Of a stretch of DNA of 64,000 bases, positions 10,966 through 23,133 are shown piece by piece. A program made the position numbers and the translations under genes. The first letter of the stretch is position 1; every line of letters begins with the position of its first letter. The stretch comes from Rapana venosa (lineage: Eukaryota; Mollusca; Gastropoda; Neogastropoda; Muricidae): assembly GCA_028751875.1 (NCBI GenBank), contig CM054143.1, forward strand, positions 61,030,456 to 61,094,455, read 5' to 3'. Below the pieces are notes generated by a model. It was given only the letters and a program-made list of their open reading frames with translations. It was not told the origin of the DNA and did not search any database.

Positions 10966-11437
10966 GGTGGATCGGTGGTCTAGAGGTAACGGCTGTCTAG
11001 AAGCGAAAAGTCCGGTCTGAAGTGTAGGCGGTTCGTACCCCGTTCGGACCGAATTTTTCCCCCATCATTAGACATGAGTGGGGGGTCTGGGCGCTAGTCT
11101 TTCGGATGAGACGATAACCGAGGTCCGTGTGTTAAGTAATTATTTAGCGCACGTAAAAAAGAACCACGGCAACAAGATTGTCCCTGGCAAATTCTTAGAA
11201 AAAAGCCACTCTGATAGGGAAACAAATACAGCTGCAGCAAAAAGAAAAAAAAAAAAAGGTGAAAGGGTGAGCAGCGTAAGTGGCGACGCGTTCTCCCGCT
11301 TCCCCCGGAGAGCAGCCCGAATTTCACGGAGAGAAATCTGCCGTGACTTAAAAGTGATAGAAAAAAAATCTGAGCGCTTTCATTTGTTGCTTTACAAATT
11401 CAGCGCTATATAAATTCCATACATTATTATATTATAA
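10966..11437 (+). mobile_element. SINE-1 copy b, full length
   Basis: tRNA-like head with A box TGGTCTAGAGG (10,976-10,986) and B box CGGTTCGTACC (11,029-11,039). The central core is CTTTCGGATGAGACGATAAC near 11,099. The body includes GGGAAACAAATACAGCTGCAG and TGGCGACGCGTTCTCC, and the 3' tail GCGCTATATAAATTCCAT is followed by ATT-type repeats. The tail matches the end of the L2/CR1-like LINE. This is the best model copy for the family; length about 470 bp. Confidence 0.9.
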
Positions 11438-11929
11438 TTTTTTAAATATTTATTATAAATGGAAACAGTAACACTTGGGATGAAGTTCCTCTGTCTAGCC
11501 AGTAATGAACAAAAGTTCATCTTGCCAAAGGGAAGTTTTTGAGAATGGCTGAAGTAGCCATCATTGAATTAGTATGGGGCTGTGCTATCCACTGCTGGTG
11601 TTTTTAGTCCATTCCACATTGGTATTGTTGTGTATGTTTGATTGTGTGTTAGTTAAAGTTGGGAGGTATTTCACTATAAGCGAGTTCTTTTATTGTGTAA
11701 TACTTGCAAAATTTTTGTATGTGGAAATGTGTGCTCAAGCAGAAAATGTCATGAAACCAAATGCTGTTGTAATTTGAGTAGTTTGATTTGGACATTGTTT
11801 CTGATTGTCCACATTATGTTCTTCTATTCAAAATAACATCGATAAATCTTGTCAACGGCCATTTATATTTTGTCCTTTTACTTTTTAAGAACAAATCCGA
11901 ACCAGAAATCTTTTATTCAGTGAAAGGAT
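11438..11929. other. Intergenic, nothing recognised
   Basis: AT-rich, no convincing coding frame; a 67-residue open frame at 11,574-11,777 has no recognisable domain. Confidence 0.5.
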
Positions 11930-12065
11930 AGAATCGGCCTGGGTTACATGTAGAACAGTGTAAACAAAATACTGGCAACAATGACAGTGGTGATACCTCC
12001 ATTCACTTTCTGAACCACACGGTCACAGTGTACGTGATTTATGTAAATACGGGTTCCCTTTCTGC
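11930..12065 (+). repeat. Dispersed repeat R-F, copy 1
   Basis: Matches 37,915-38,075 on the opposite strand, sharing TAGAACAGTGTAAA-like, TTCACTTTCTGAACC and CACGGTCACAGTGTA segments. Function unknown. Both copies lie just upstream of sequences associated with I-like LINE ends. Confidence 0.6.
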
Positions 12066-12158
12066 CCTGTGTACTAACGTCCATTCATATCTCATCCTCA
12101 TCCACACCACACACTCAACATACTCACACACACACACACACACGCGCGCGTGCGCTTG

Positions 12159-12203
12159 TCTAATATCACTGAGAGTGAAAAGACGTTAAATTGAGGACAA
12201 CAA
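12159..12203 (+). mobile_element. I-like LINE 3' terminus only
   Basis: TCTAATATCACTGAGAGTGA, then GACGTTAAATTGAGGACAAC: the same terminal block that ends copies A (4,279-4,337) and B (41,993-42,034). The CACT...AGTG arms can form a small hairpin, a plausible recognition feature for the reverse transcriptase. The end TTAAATTGAGGACAAC is also present in arm 2 of the inverted duplication at about 48,551-48,570. Confidence 0.75.
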
Positions 12204-13721
12204 TAGCGCACACAAAGTTATTGGATAAAGACTTCGGTAACATTTCTAACAAACATGTTATAAAAATTTATAACCTAAAACCTTATTATAGTTTCAGATT
12301 TTCCCCATTACAGCATGGCAAAGCTCAGACAAAATATCTCGCTTCTCTATCGACCAAAGCTAAATGTATTAAAACCAAATTTGTAGCAGGCATTACATGC
12401 TCCTGAAGTGAAAAACTGTCAAGTCTTCATTTGATTATTAAATGCCGAACCTTAAAATAAATTTTGCCCAATATTGGTGATTGTTCATTAGAAAATGTTT
12501 TCAGTGACTTTTTATCAATGTTCAGAATTTTAATGTTTTGCTTCAAAATCCAGTTACATTTGCTGAAAGGTTCAAATTAGCATTTTTTTGTTGTTCTAAT
12601 GTCGCTTTGTTTTTACCATATAATTATTCCACCCTCAACATCACGCATATGCTTGCATGCACAAACCCGCACACAGGCCTATGCACACACCACACGCACA
12701 CGACACACACACAACACCACACACCACACACACACACGCACATCACATGGAAACGCATGGAACAACATTCCCCAGGGAGAAAAGCCGCAAGTTCCTGATG
12801 TTAACTTTCAAACCACAATAAATCCAGATTGTTGTATGCTACAAACATGGACCCCAACCTGTCCACATAACATCACCACCCTTATCTCTCTCTCCCAGTC
12901 ACATTCACACACAACACTGGCTTCAAATAAACTGCAAATGCACACTCTTTTACTCACACACACACACACAAACACATCACACTACAATTCACACAACACA
13001 CATGCACACACACATCACACACACAATCACACGCACACATGCAAATGTTGCAAAGACCAAGTTCCAAGAGACAGGTGCCAGTTCCTGATGTCAGTCCCAA
13101 TCAAAACTGAATCCCAGCATGTAATGTCGTGAAAACAGTGACCACCCCTCCCCCCACTGTCACACTATCATCCCTCCCCCATTATCTCTCTCTCTTCAGT
13201 CATCGTTACACAACACACACAGACACAGACACACACACAACACACACAAATATCCCCACCACACTGTTCCACAGAAGTAATGCCCACCTTTTGACCTAAA
13301 ACGTAGGAAGACAATCATGATCCAAGATGTGAAACAGATAACACAGACTACACCAACCAACAAACACAGACGAGACAAGAGACACACAACAGACAGGAAC
13401 ACGACCAGAACGGACAGAAAAGACACAAACAGACACACAGACACAGACTAACACAGCCACAAATCAGATACACACAGATGCTTAAACCTCCTACAGAAAT
13501 GTACACAAAACCCAGACACCTAATTTAAAAAAATACAACGATTAACATGAACTGCAAGGTACACACGACGACATGAAGGTCAGTACAAAGCGAAGCACCC
13601 ATCACATGGGTGTCTATATCCATTAATTCACGAATAAAAGATATAATAAATATAAATAAACTTGAGATCACCACAGACCCATAAACACACACTCTCACAC
13701 ATTAAAAGCATACAACAGTTA

Positions 13722-14108
13722 TGCAGATGTTAGTCCGCGTTTCGACTATGACCCATAAACTAGCAGTTGACAGCTCTGTTTCGGAAATTGGCAGAAATTT
13801 GATTATAGTGGAGATGCTTGCCCACAACATCCCACTCTCTCGGCCAGTGGCATAAGGACAGCAGGTTGAATGTTTCAGCCAACTAGCCCCCAGGGCTGAC
13901 ACAAAAGGGCCCGTGCAAGCATCAAGCCTCCTATGTAGAGACATAGTCGATCCCCAAAGACATAGCTGTAATAGGTAATTCCATGAGTGGAAAAGCCAGG
14001 TCAATACGGCTCTCACTTTGCTGTTGCCACCAGCGAAGTTCAATGGTTTAATCGAGCACTGCATTAAAAGCCCAGACATGACGCAACCACACTCAGATTC
14101 CACAATGG
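13722..14108 (+). repeat. Dispersed repeat R-D, copy 1
   Basis: About 380 bp matching 56,385-56,765 in the same orientation (shared GGCAGAAATTTGATTA, CTCACTTTGCTGTTGCC, GTCGATC). It has no counterpart in arm 2, so it was inserted into arm 1 or lost from arm 2. No A/B-box promoter is obvious and no coding frame is shared by the copies. Identity unknown. Confidence 0.7.
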
Positions 14109-15089
14109 CGGATACACATCTACAGGACATAAACCACACCATAACACTACACAGCAGACTACACACCACACACATCCCTACAAACACCCCCCCCCCACAC
14201 AACATCCCTACACGCACACACACCATTGTCGCGGTTGAAATATGTTTCTTGATACATCGTTATGTACTTTTAGGTTTGCTGTATGTGGCTTCATGTTCGG
14301 TGTGTGGGAGTTCTGCTCCGGTTGCTGATCTTTGGTCGTGCATGACTGTTCAAATGGTTTGTTGTTCGTGTTTTTGATTGTTGGCAGTTGTTGGTTTAAG
14401 GACGTGATATGAAACTTTATTATTTTTGTTTTTCTTATCTTCTATGTTATTGGTGGTTAAATTCTATATGGTGTCGTATAATTTGTTTATTAAAATGTTG
14501 GTTATTTTTCCCCTGTTGCCGGTTTGTTTTGCTTTCCTTTTCATTCCTCTCCTATTAGATGGGTCCGATTAGGTGTAATACAAAAAGACAGCTTTTAACC
14601 TATAGGACAAAAACTGATGACAAGATTAAGTACGTGGTATGTGTGAGGTTTTCGTAGTGTCAGGTTGCGTCATGGTTGATAACGGTGTGTTGATTTGTGT
14701 TTGAGTGTGTGAATAATTTGATTGTTGTTATTTATGAATTTGTTATTAAAATATAAAATAACCGAACTGGAAGGAGTCCAGATGAAGTGTGTTTGTGAGA
14801 AGTTTTGTGGTGATCCCATGTTAGTTGGTGTGTATATGTGTGTTTTGTCGTTGTGTGTTTGTTGTGTTGTGTGTGTAGTAAGTGGGAGAGAAGTGATCAT
14901 TTTGTTTATGATGGTTGTTGTCATTATACTTCTGAATTGAGAGGATTGGAATGTTTCCTAACACATATTCTCAGTATTGTCCTGCTTTTTTTCATTGTAG
15001 GTCAAGAATTGAGTAGGAAAAAAACGCGGTTAAGAAACGAAAACAAAAAGAAATGCATTGAACTTATCCTTCGATGGTGCTTTGTTATT

Positions 15090-15200
15090 TCTTTGCTGTC
15101 TACCATGAGTACAACTCTTTTCTATCCCTTTCCTTGGTTTATACTTGGTTTTTTCTCCCTTTCCTATAAAAATGAACCCACTTCTTGTCTATTTTCTACT
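15090..15200 (+). repeat. Repeat R-B, copy in arm 1
   Basis: T/C-rich segment around TATCCCTTTCCTTGGTTT and ACTTCTTGTCTATTTTC. Related copies: 23,725-23,945 (+), 46,060-46,270 (-) and 63,795-64,000 (+). It occurs both inside and outside the inverted duplication, so it is a multicopy element. Confidence 0.55.
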
Positions 15201-17289
15201 TTCGTGTCCAATTTCTTTCCCTGGCAGCTCTTTTTTCCACTAAAAAATTTCAATCCATAAACAATTCTGCTTTATCAAGATTTGTAAAGATGTCGCCTGG
15301 CCCTGACTGTTGTTTTTTCAGGTTGCCTTACACTGCAGTTGACCCGATATTTTACACACACTATAACAGACACAGGATAGTTGCCCTGTCTGAAGCAATT
15401 TGAGAAGAAAGAACAAAGAAGAGAAGAATGAACAAAGAATATGAAGAAAACCCCACATCTCAATAAACAATCGTACGTAATTTTCAATTGGAACACATAT
15501 ACATGCACCAACTTAGATCTCGCAGAGCTTACCACGTAATGTGCATATATAAGTATGAAGAACAACAAAATTAACACTTGGTACACCCCTCTTCAATGAC
15601 CTACCTTTTAAACAGAGGAGCACAATGAACAATAGACCAAATTGTATTCATCAGGCTCCAGCCCCCTAGAACTGGGTGAAACAAAGCCTAGAAAAACAAA
15701 GCCAATAAAAACAAACACAAAACTTCATGCAAAAACTAGTCGGCACACCACACCAAAAACAAATGAAAAAACTGGGTATCATTATGGAAATCCTTCCAAA
15801 TCAAAACAACAATGAGATCTACTACTTAACACACAATGCATTCATAATTCTGTGTATGTTGCCCTGTTGTGTGTGTGTGTACGGTGTGTAATGAGAAGAT
15901 AAGAAGCGCGAATGATGGAGTGAAGATGAGTGAGAGAGGAGTAAGGAGAGCATAGCAAGACTGAAAGACAGAGAAAGGATCAGAACCCACGACAGACAGA
16001 CCAGACATGAACACCCAAGAGAATATCCCAGCTGAAAAAAAAATAAAATCGCAAAATTAAGCCACTTTCAAATTTTTCTATCTTCTCTCTTTTTCTTTCT
16101 TCTTGTTTCTCTTTTTTTCTTTCTTCTCTATTCGTCTATTGCGGATTATAGCTCTAAAAAACAGCAAACTATAGTTTTCTGTTGTGTGTTGTGGAAACGC
16201 GTTTTCATGGGTGGCCGGGGTTGAGGGCTGATGAGGTCATCAGGCCCAGGGTGTTGGCTGTGTGATGTGAATTGCGGTGTGATTACTCCTTGTTTTTACC
16301 TTTCTGTGATGTGCGTCATGTGGTAAAAGTAGAAGTTAAAAGCATACCGATGCAGTCAATTTTGATGTTTATAATCTCTATTCCTACTTCATCTCTCGGT
16401 TAAAAAAATGTGCAAACGTGCTTTTGAAGACTTTGAGATTCGAGATAAAGTGAAGTGGAAATAAGGAACAGATAGAATTGAATTCATTGTCTGTTTGTTT
16501 GATGTGCTGATTGCAGGTATGCGGTCAATGAGCATTCTGTTGTTTGTGTGTGATGTGTGTTGCTGTTGTGTGAAGTGGTTACTGCTGTGTTGGTTTGTCT
16601 CTCTCGCTGTAATCTTCCTCTCAGTCTACTTGACTGTCTCTTCTCGTTTTCCTCCTCTCCTCCTTCTCTTCTCTCTGCATCTCTATTCACCTCGCCGCAT
16701 TAAGTGATTGCTCCCCAGTTTTGAATTTGGTGTCATTCATATAAGAACACACACACAGAAAAACTTCTACTACACCACCAGCCCTCAAACTTTACCAACA
16801 CTAAAGTCACCGATTCACTGCTGTTAAATGTCTTATTTTATATTAAAATTGACTATGTCAAAGAAAAAGATGTAGACACCTTGAAACAAAAGACCCTTCA
16901 ATATTAAACAATGTGATCTGAAGCAGGTAAAACCTTTCATATAACAAACAAACAACTCCAAACATAACAAACAAACCCCATCTAACAACCTCTCTTTTGA
17001 CATATATAGGTCTTGAACTTTGGACCAGTCATGCATGTTTGAATCTCAAATAAACACCGTTTCGAAACCAAAACAAGGAAATGATGCAACTTAAATCACT
17101 TGGGAATGATTAAACCTATAAAAAATAACGAAAAGACCTTGTAAATGACTGAAGAACTCAAAACACAGCAAACAAACAAACCGTATCGAAAACACTGTTA
17201 TTTCCTCCTGTATAGAGTAGCCATTGTGACCACTAAGAAAAACAACTGGAACAACTAAAAACAGAGGAACGAACCCAACTCACACACAC

Positions 17290-17414
17290 AAAACACACAG
17301 CTTCCACTTCACACACTACACTACACTAAACAAAACCCAACCACACAAACAACACACACACACCCACACACACACAACACACACACACACACACAACACA
17401 CACGACAACACACA

Positions 17415-17448
<34 letters not shown>

Positions 17449-17451
17449 AGA
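17290..17451. repeat. CA-rich microsatellite
   Basis: (CA)n with AA and AAC interruptions, directly 5' of a truncated SINE-2. Confidence 0.9.
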
Positions 17452-17712
17452 GGAGTTAAATGTGCGGACTCCACTCTCCCCAAAAGTCCTTTGGATGAGA
17501 CTATAAACCGAGGTCGCGTGTGCGAATGCACGCAGAACATCTTGCGCACACGTTAAATCCTGTTCCGCTTTTCGTAAGAGTAGGCCATTGTGTGCCGGTG
17601 GGAACGGATGGCAAAATTTACAAAGCCGCATACACACGGGGACTAGATGTAAAAAAGTACATACGTGCTTATTCCATTATCCTCGATATAAAAGAATCAA
17701 TAAAATAATAAA
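17452..17712 (+). mobile_element. SINE-2 copy, 5'-truncated
   Basis: Starts at the body junction GGAGTTAA. Contains GTCCTTTGGATGAGACTAT and AAACCGAGGTCGCG (central core), CATCTTGCGCACACGTTAAA, GTAGGCCATTGTGTGCCGGT, CGCATACACACGGGGACTAG and the 3' end TTATCCTCGATATAAAAG with an A/T-rich tail. It lacks the tRNA head. Confidence 0.85.
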
Positions 17713-18079
17713 TAAATAAATAATAAAATAAACACACACACACACCCACTCTAGCACGCACAAACGCGCACGGGACACACACACATACACACACACACAA
17801 ACCATCACACACACAAACACACACTTGCTCATATATACAGTAAACCATCACACCAGCTTCCCTTATGAACCACATCCAACTTGACTTCTTGACCTGACTT
17901 CCCCCTGAACTCCTTGTGGAGTCATTCAGGCACTGCACTACACTGCATTTTTCAGGCAGCGTGCCTGTCAGAAACAAGTTGTACCTGGCGGAGCTCATCC
18001 CTCTCCAGGGAGACAGGTGCATGCTGGGTATATTCGGGTCATTTGTCTCATCAGGCAGATCTGGCTTAGGTGGTGAAAG
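17713..18079. other. CA-rich then unassigned sequence
   Basis: About 17,732-17,830 is CA-rich. The rest, to the SINE-3 end at 18,080, shows no repeat or gene I recognise. Confidence 0.5.
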
Positions 18080-18357
18080 ATAAAGGTGTCCCATAACCTC
18101 TGTGGTCCTAGGGGAGCGAGGCATCAGACACCTCAACTTCTCCAGGGGCCAGCATATTGAGAGCGGCGCCCATCTCTTCTCCCTCGCTGCTTTACCTTCC
18201 CTGACCCTAAAGAGGCAGGTACCCTTTACAGCTGGGGGAACTGTACTGAAGCCAAGGCGCGCAAACGGTCACCCATCCACTTGGTAACTACGCTCAGTGC
18301 TGCTTAACCTTGGCTTTGGGAAAGCGAGTGCTCTGACCCCTGAGCTATCCCGTCCCA
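18080..18357 (-). mobile_element. SINE-3 copy 2, uninterrupted
   Basis: On the minus strand: GGGACGGGATAGCTCAGGGG (tRNA-like start with A box), then TTAAGCAGCACTGAGCG and AAGTGGATGGGTGACCG, resembling the 5S rRNA internal promoter (A box, intermediate element, C box), then a GC-rich body (GGTAAAGCAGCGAGGGAGA, ATGGGCGCCGCTCTC) and a CCTTTAT-type end. This copy shows that the SINE-2 segment at 4,630 and 23,209 is an insertion and not part of SINE-3. Confidence 0.8.
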
Positions 18358-18364
18358 GTTAAGA

Positions 18365-18617
18365 CCTGCTTAGGTTTCTGCAAACAGTAGATGAGATTTT
18401 AACAAGTACGCAAGATGTTCTGCATGTGTTTGCTAACTGGACCTCAGTTTATAGTCTCATCCCAAAGACTGTTGGGGGAGTGAAGTCAGTACCAGTGTTA
18501 ACTTCAGGACAAAACTATCCTTCACACAGACACCTCAGCAGATCGAGACTGGAACCTGCAATCATGAAATAGCTTCCGATCACGAGTTTAATTAACACCC
18601 TAACCACTGTGCCGCCT
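18365..18617 (-). mobile_element. SINE-2 variant copy
   Basis: Minus strand starts GGCGGCACAGTGGTTAGGG with a tRNA-like head and degenerate B box (GCAGGTTCCAGTCTCGA), continues GAAGTTAACACTGG, and has the central core GTCTTTGGGATGAGACTAT AAACTGAGGTCC. The 3' third is missing. It is inserted head-to-tail next to the SINE-3 copy on the same strand. Confidence 0.75.
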
Positions 18618-19575
18618 GCTCCCTCTCCCCCTTCCTTCCCCCACCTCCATACTATCAGCTTTATAGACAATTCGTAGTGCCATACAACAAGTCATAGAGA
18701 AATTCCACACATTGGTCATATAACGCCAGAAATTATTCCTGCGAATTTGCTTTTCAAGAAGCTGTTCCTGAGAAAACTAAATTCAAGATCAGAAAAGGAC
18801 ACCCCACCTCCCTCAAAACATCAACAACAAACAACAACAAACAAACAACAACAACAACAATAATAACGATGGCTATGACGACAATGACAATTTGAGCTGT
18901 AGCACTAACAGACATGAATAAAACCGCACTAACACGTCTCCCCTCACACACAGACACACACACACAGACACAACACAGACACACACACACACCACACACA
19001 CACACACACACACACCACACACACACACACACACCAAAACACACACCACCCACACAACACACACACACACCTCTCTCACACACAAATAAGGAAACCAAAT
19101 GAACACTGAAGGGAGAATGTGCCACCCCCATCCCTAATGCTCTCCTCTTAAAATACAAACAATCCAAACCAAAAACAAAAGGAAAATGAAAATGATGATT
19201 ATAAACAGATTTAAAAAGAGACACTCCCACCACCACCACCACCACCACCACCACAGCGCACGTGAGTACCCATGTCTGAAGTACTCCACCATATTCAGAA
19301 TGTGTGCGAACGACTTTCTGAGCTCTGTGCAAACAAACAAGCCAACCTACTAACCAACCAAGCAGCCAACCAGTCAGTCCATTAACCAACCAACTAACCA
19401 ACCAACCAGTCACCTAACCAGCCAACCAACCAGCCGACCGAACCCTGGTAGCAGTGACACATAGGAGTAACACTTCCACAGTTCGTGAACAGTTGTCTGT
19501 GTATGATAAAGGATGACACCGATAGTCACCTTGTACCACACACACACATACATGCACACACGCACACACACACAC

Positions 19576-19611
<36 letters not shown>

Positions 19612-19934
19612 CGAAACAACCAAAAATCTCTCTCTATATAAATAAAAACCCACAATAGAAAATTCACTTTAAAAGAAAAAAACCATGGCAAAGAAAGCAA
19701 TCCACAGTAGTTTCTTCACATCTCGGGGTTTTGAAGATTTCGTTTTTCATTTTCCAAGAAACGCCCAGGATCCCTTAACACAGGAGAACACGACACACAC
19801 CGTGCTGTCCCTAAATCGTACTTCTCCGCTGGGACATAGACATAGTCACAGATATAATGTACAAACAACAAAAATCAACAACCAGATACCACTAGAAATT
19901 CATGAAACGTAATAGAAGCAACCATGTGCGTGTA
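18618..19934. repeat. Simple-repeat-rich interval
   Basis: Holds (CAA)n at about 18,825-18,865, CA arrays at 18,945-19,075 and 19,540-19,610, (ACC)n at 19,230-19,256 and a (CCAA)-type array at 19,345-19,440. The intervening sequence shows no gene. Long open frames here are Val/Cys or Trp homopolymers on the GT strand. Confidence 0.8.
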
Positions 19935-20290
19935 TTGATAATGATGATGATTAATAGTGACGGTACATTGATAATGATATTAATAATAATAATAATAACA
20001 ACAACAACAACAACAATAATAATAATAAATAATAATAATAATAATCGTAATGATAACGACTATGATGATAGTGGTGATAATGGTATTAGTAATAACAGTA
20101 GTAATGATGATTCTGATGAAATAATAACAGCAACAATATTGATGATGCTGACAGCAACAGCAGTAGAACCAACAACAACAAAAACAACAACAATAGTAAT
20201 AATAATCATGATGAGGATGACACTAATAATGATGATGATGATGATAATAACAATAACAATAACAACAACAACAATAATGATGATAATAAT

Positions 20291-20323
<33 letters not shown>

Positions 20324-20480
20324 AATAATTTTTAAAAAAATAATGATGATGATGATGATGATGATAATAATGACGATGATGATGATGATCATGATGATGA
20401 TAATGATAACGATGATGATAATTATGCCGATAATGATAATAATGACATTACTAATTGTCATTACAACAACAACAACTAAT
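19935..20480. repeat. Compound trinucleotide array (GAT/AAT/ACA)
   Basis: Over 500 bases of interleaved (GAT)n, (AAT)n and (ACA)n. Open frames over 200 residues on both strands are poly-Ile/Met/Thr or poly-Val/Ile translations of the array and not genes. Confidence 0.9.
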
Positions 20481-20955
20481 GCAATACCTAACAACAAGCA
20501 ATGGACATACACAGCCCATAGAACGCTGTGGGCAAGACACGGCCATGAAGAGAAGCGGTCAGTTTCCTTTTTGTTCCTGTGCCTGTCTGCAACACTGCCT
20601 GCCTGCAACACTGCCAGTCCAGTCCCCTGACGTGAACGTCTGTCTGCCGGCAACCCAGACACAGAGGATCTCTCTGTCATCAGCAGCCAGGTAAGGGAGC
20701 CTGCTGCACATGGGAACAGGGGATTCCCCGGGGGAGGGGGGGGGTGAGGGGGGGGGGTGAAGGGGGGAGGGGAGGGGTTAGGGGCTAGGGAAGAGAGGTA
20801 GGGTGGGAGGGAGGAGAGAAGGGATTGAAGGGTGGGGGTGGGGGTTGAAGACTGCTGCTTTGTGTGTTGTGTGTGTGTGTGTGTGTGTGAGTGTGTGCGT
20901 TATCTAGCGATCCCTCTGTCCGTCAGTCTGTGGGTCTGCCTATTACACCTTCTCT
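20481..20955. other. Unassigned sequence with a G-rich block
   Basis: 20,481-20,720 shows no recognised element. 20,721-20,850 is strongly G-rich with many runs of four or more G on the plus strand, followed by a short (GT)n. Confidence 0.6.
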
Positions 20956-21147
20956 TCCTCGATCCATCCATCCATCGATCCATCGATCCATCCATCCATT
21001 CATACGTTTCTTAATCCATCCATCCATTTCTTAACCCACCCATTTCTTAATACATACATTCATCCATCCATTTCTTAATCCATCCATTTCTTAATCCATC
21101 TATCCATCCTTTAATCCATCCATTTCTTAACCCATCCATCCATCCAT

Positions 21148-21182
<35 letters not shown>

Positions 21183-21190
21183 ATCTACAA
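20956..21190. repeat. Tetranucleotide/minisatellite block
   Basis: (ATCC)n-type repeats mixed with a CCATTTCTTAATCCATC unit repeated several times, ending in (CAGC)n at about 21,150-21,182. Confidence 0.85.
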
Positions 21191-21448
21191 GCCAGTTAGT
21201 CAGTCAGTTTGACTCATCAAAGAGGTGTCACTGATGAAAAGACTACATGCACACTGTTCATCATATACCAGCTTATGGAAAATAGCAAATAGAGACAAAA
21301 ATACCCCCCCCAAAAAAACAACAACAGCAACAACAACAACCCCACCAACAAACAAAAAACAACCCCAACAACAACAACAAACCCTTCAAGATCCAGCAAA
21401 TACAAAATGCAACTATGAAAAACAAAAGCAACTTTTCAACAGTAAGAG

Positions 21449-21745
21449 ATAAAGGTAAAGGCATCCCATAACCTACGTGGTCGTTGGAGAGCGAGGCGTC
21501 AGCAACCTCAGCTTCTCCAGGGGCCAAGCATATTGACGACGGCGCCCATCTCCTCTCCCTCGCTGCTTTACCTTCCCTGACCCTAAAGAGGGCAGATACC
21601 CATTTACAGCTAGGTGAACATGGGGACTGTACTGAAACCAAGGCGCGCAAACGGTCACCTCATCTACTTGTCAACCACGCTCAACTCTGCTTATCCTTAG
21701 CTTGGGGAAAGCGAGCGCTCTGACCACTCACGGAGCTACCAAGCA
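21449..21745 (-). mobile_element. SINE-3 copy 3
   Basis: Minus strand: GGTAGCTCCGTGAGTGGTC head, GATAAGCAGAGTTGAGCG and GATGAGGTGACCG 5S-like part, GTTTGCGCGCC, GGTAAAGCAGCGAGGGAGA and the end GGATGCCTTTACCTTTATC. Uninterrupted, about 297 bp. Confidence 0.8.
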
Positions 21746-21900
21746 GTTGTGGTAGGCACAACTCCAAACCTCACACCCTCAGTCGCCTGTTTCACCAGGG
21801 GCAGACAGGTGGAAACAGGTGAGGTCAGGCTTGGGTGCTGGCCCACAGCTTTGTTAGTTCCTGACGTTCACAACATGCCAAGCAATCTGTCATTTCATTT

Positions 21901-22309
21901 AATTCCATGTATTTCATTTATACCACTTTAAGTCACGAGATTTCTCCGCGTGACATTTGGGCTGCTCTCCTCGGGGAGAGCGCGTCGCCACAAGAGCAGC
22001 GGCCACCCTTTTTTGTTGTTGTCTACAAGTGTATTTGTTTCCCTATCAGAGTGGCTTTTTTCTAAGAATTTTGCCAGCGACAAATCTCTTGTTGCCGTGG
22101 GTTCTTTTACGTGCGCTGAACAATTTTGTGTAACACACGGGATCTCGGTATATCGTCTCACCCGAAAATCTAGCGCCCAGACCACCACTCATAGTCTAAT
22201 GGATGGGGGGAAAGTTTCGGGCCCAAACGGGATTCGAACCACCGCACACTTCCGACCCGGATTTTTCGCTTTCTAGACAGGCGCGTTACCTCTAGACCAC
22301 CGGTCCACC
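21901..22309 (-). mobile_element. SINE-1 copy c
   Basis: Nearly identical to copy a (1-388), with a complete tRNA-like head (A box in CCTCTAGACCA complement at about 22,289) and B-box complement GGGATTCGAACC at about 22,230. The tail reads AAATGAAATACATGGAATT on the minus strand, different from the L2-like tail of copy b. It begins the second copy of the direct duplication. Confidence 0.85.
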
Positions 22310-22564
22310 ATGCTACGAAAAGCTACGTTCAGATTGTCTCGGAGCATAACCACCTGCGCTGTGCGTTAAAAAGAAACACAAAAAATCCCCCGAAGTTTGG
22401 ATATGGCTGCCTACAGGGCTAAGAACTTGCAAAATCAGATGGCTTGAATTTCTGTCCACTTTCTTTCTCGTTCTTCTCATTCCTGACAGAATTCTAGGTG
22501 CACCTGCACTCGTACAGGCGGGAAGAGGGTCAGATAGGTAGGCAAGGACCCACGCGCCCAAATG

Positions 22565-22930
22565 CGTGCACACACACACGCGCGCATGCATACACGCACA
22601 AAGACTCATGTGAGTGATAGCAAACAATAACATAGGTGGGTGGTGTTTACGTACATGAAAGCGCGCTTGCGCGCAAACACACACACACACACATACGCAC
22701 GACACCACACAGCGCGCGCCCGCCCGCACCACGCACGCAATGCACATATAAGCTACTCAAACACACACACACCACCACTCTCTACTATTACTCACACGAC
22801 ACAGATACAGATACAAAGACAGGCGACACACACACACACATCACACACATCGCACGCACACACGCACACAGCACACTCTCACCCCCCACCCTACACACAT
22901 AGATACCACCCACACACACACACACACCTC
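22565..22930. repeat. CA-rich tract of duplication copy 2
   Basis: Counterpart of 636-1,112, shorter and with other interruptions. Confidence 0.85.
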
Positions 22931-23133
22931 TTCACATCGCATACTTATTTTTCTCCTCCTTACTCTTCCAGACCTAGTTCTAGTTTTTTTGGTATTGCTC
23001 AATCCTATCAATTACACTCCGCTGCTAATGGAGACTGTCACGACAGAAAGCATCCCGCTCACCCAAAATCATCCCATCACACTTCTGTTTTCAAGACTAA
23101 TATCACCATTGTTTTTCGTCCCCATAATCACAG

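Larger units (their letters stand above)
12159..17712 (+). repeat. Arm 1 of a large diverged inverted duplication
   Basis: At least ten collinear segments match the reverse complement of 44,272-48,575 in the same order: 12,170-12,660/48,075-48,575; 12,745-12,900/47,800-47,960; 13,250-13,345/47,605-47,690; 14,225-14,420/46,700-46,925; 14,745-14,900/46,395-46,500; 15,100-15,200/46,090-46,270; 15,400-15,860/45,610-46,060; 16,190-16,490/45,120-45,370; 16,745-17,130/44,400-44,715; 17,460-17,700/44,272-44,400. The first pair looks very close and the others more diverged. Between anchors lie CA/GT arrays of different length. No gene is recognised in either arm, and short open frames are not conserved between arms. 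Confidence 0.85.

Noticed and set aside
18250..18357. 5S rRNA gene
   Set aside because: Only the internal-promoter part resembles 5S; the 5' and 3' thirds of 5S are missing and a SINE body follows.
20060..20680. Open frames of 206 and 242 residues on opposite strands
   Set aside because: Translations of GAT/AAT/ACA repeats into Ile/Met/Thr/Val runs.
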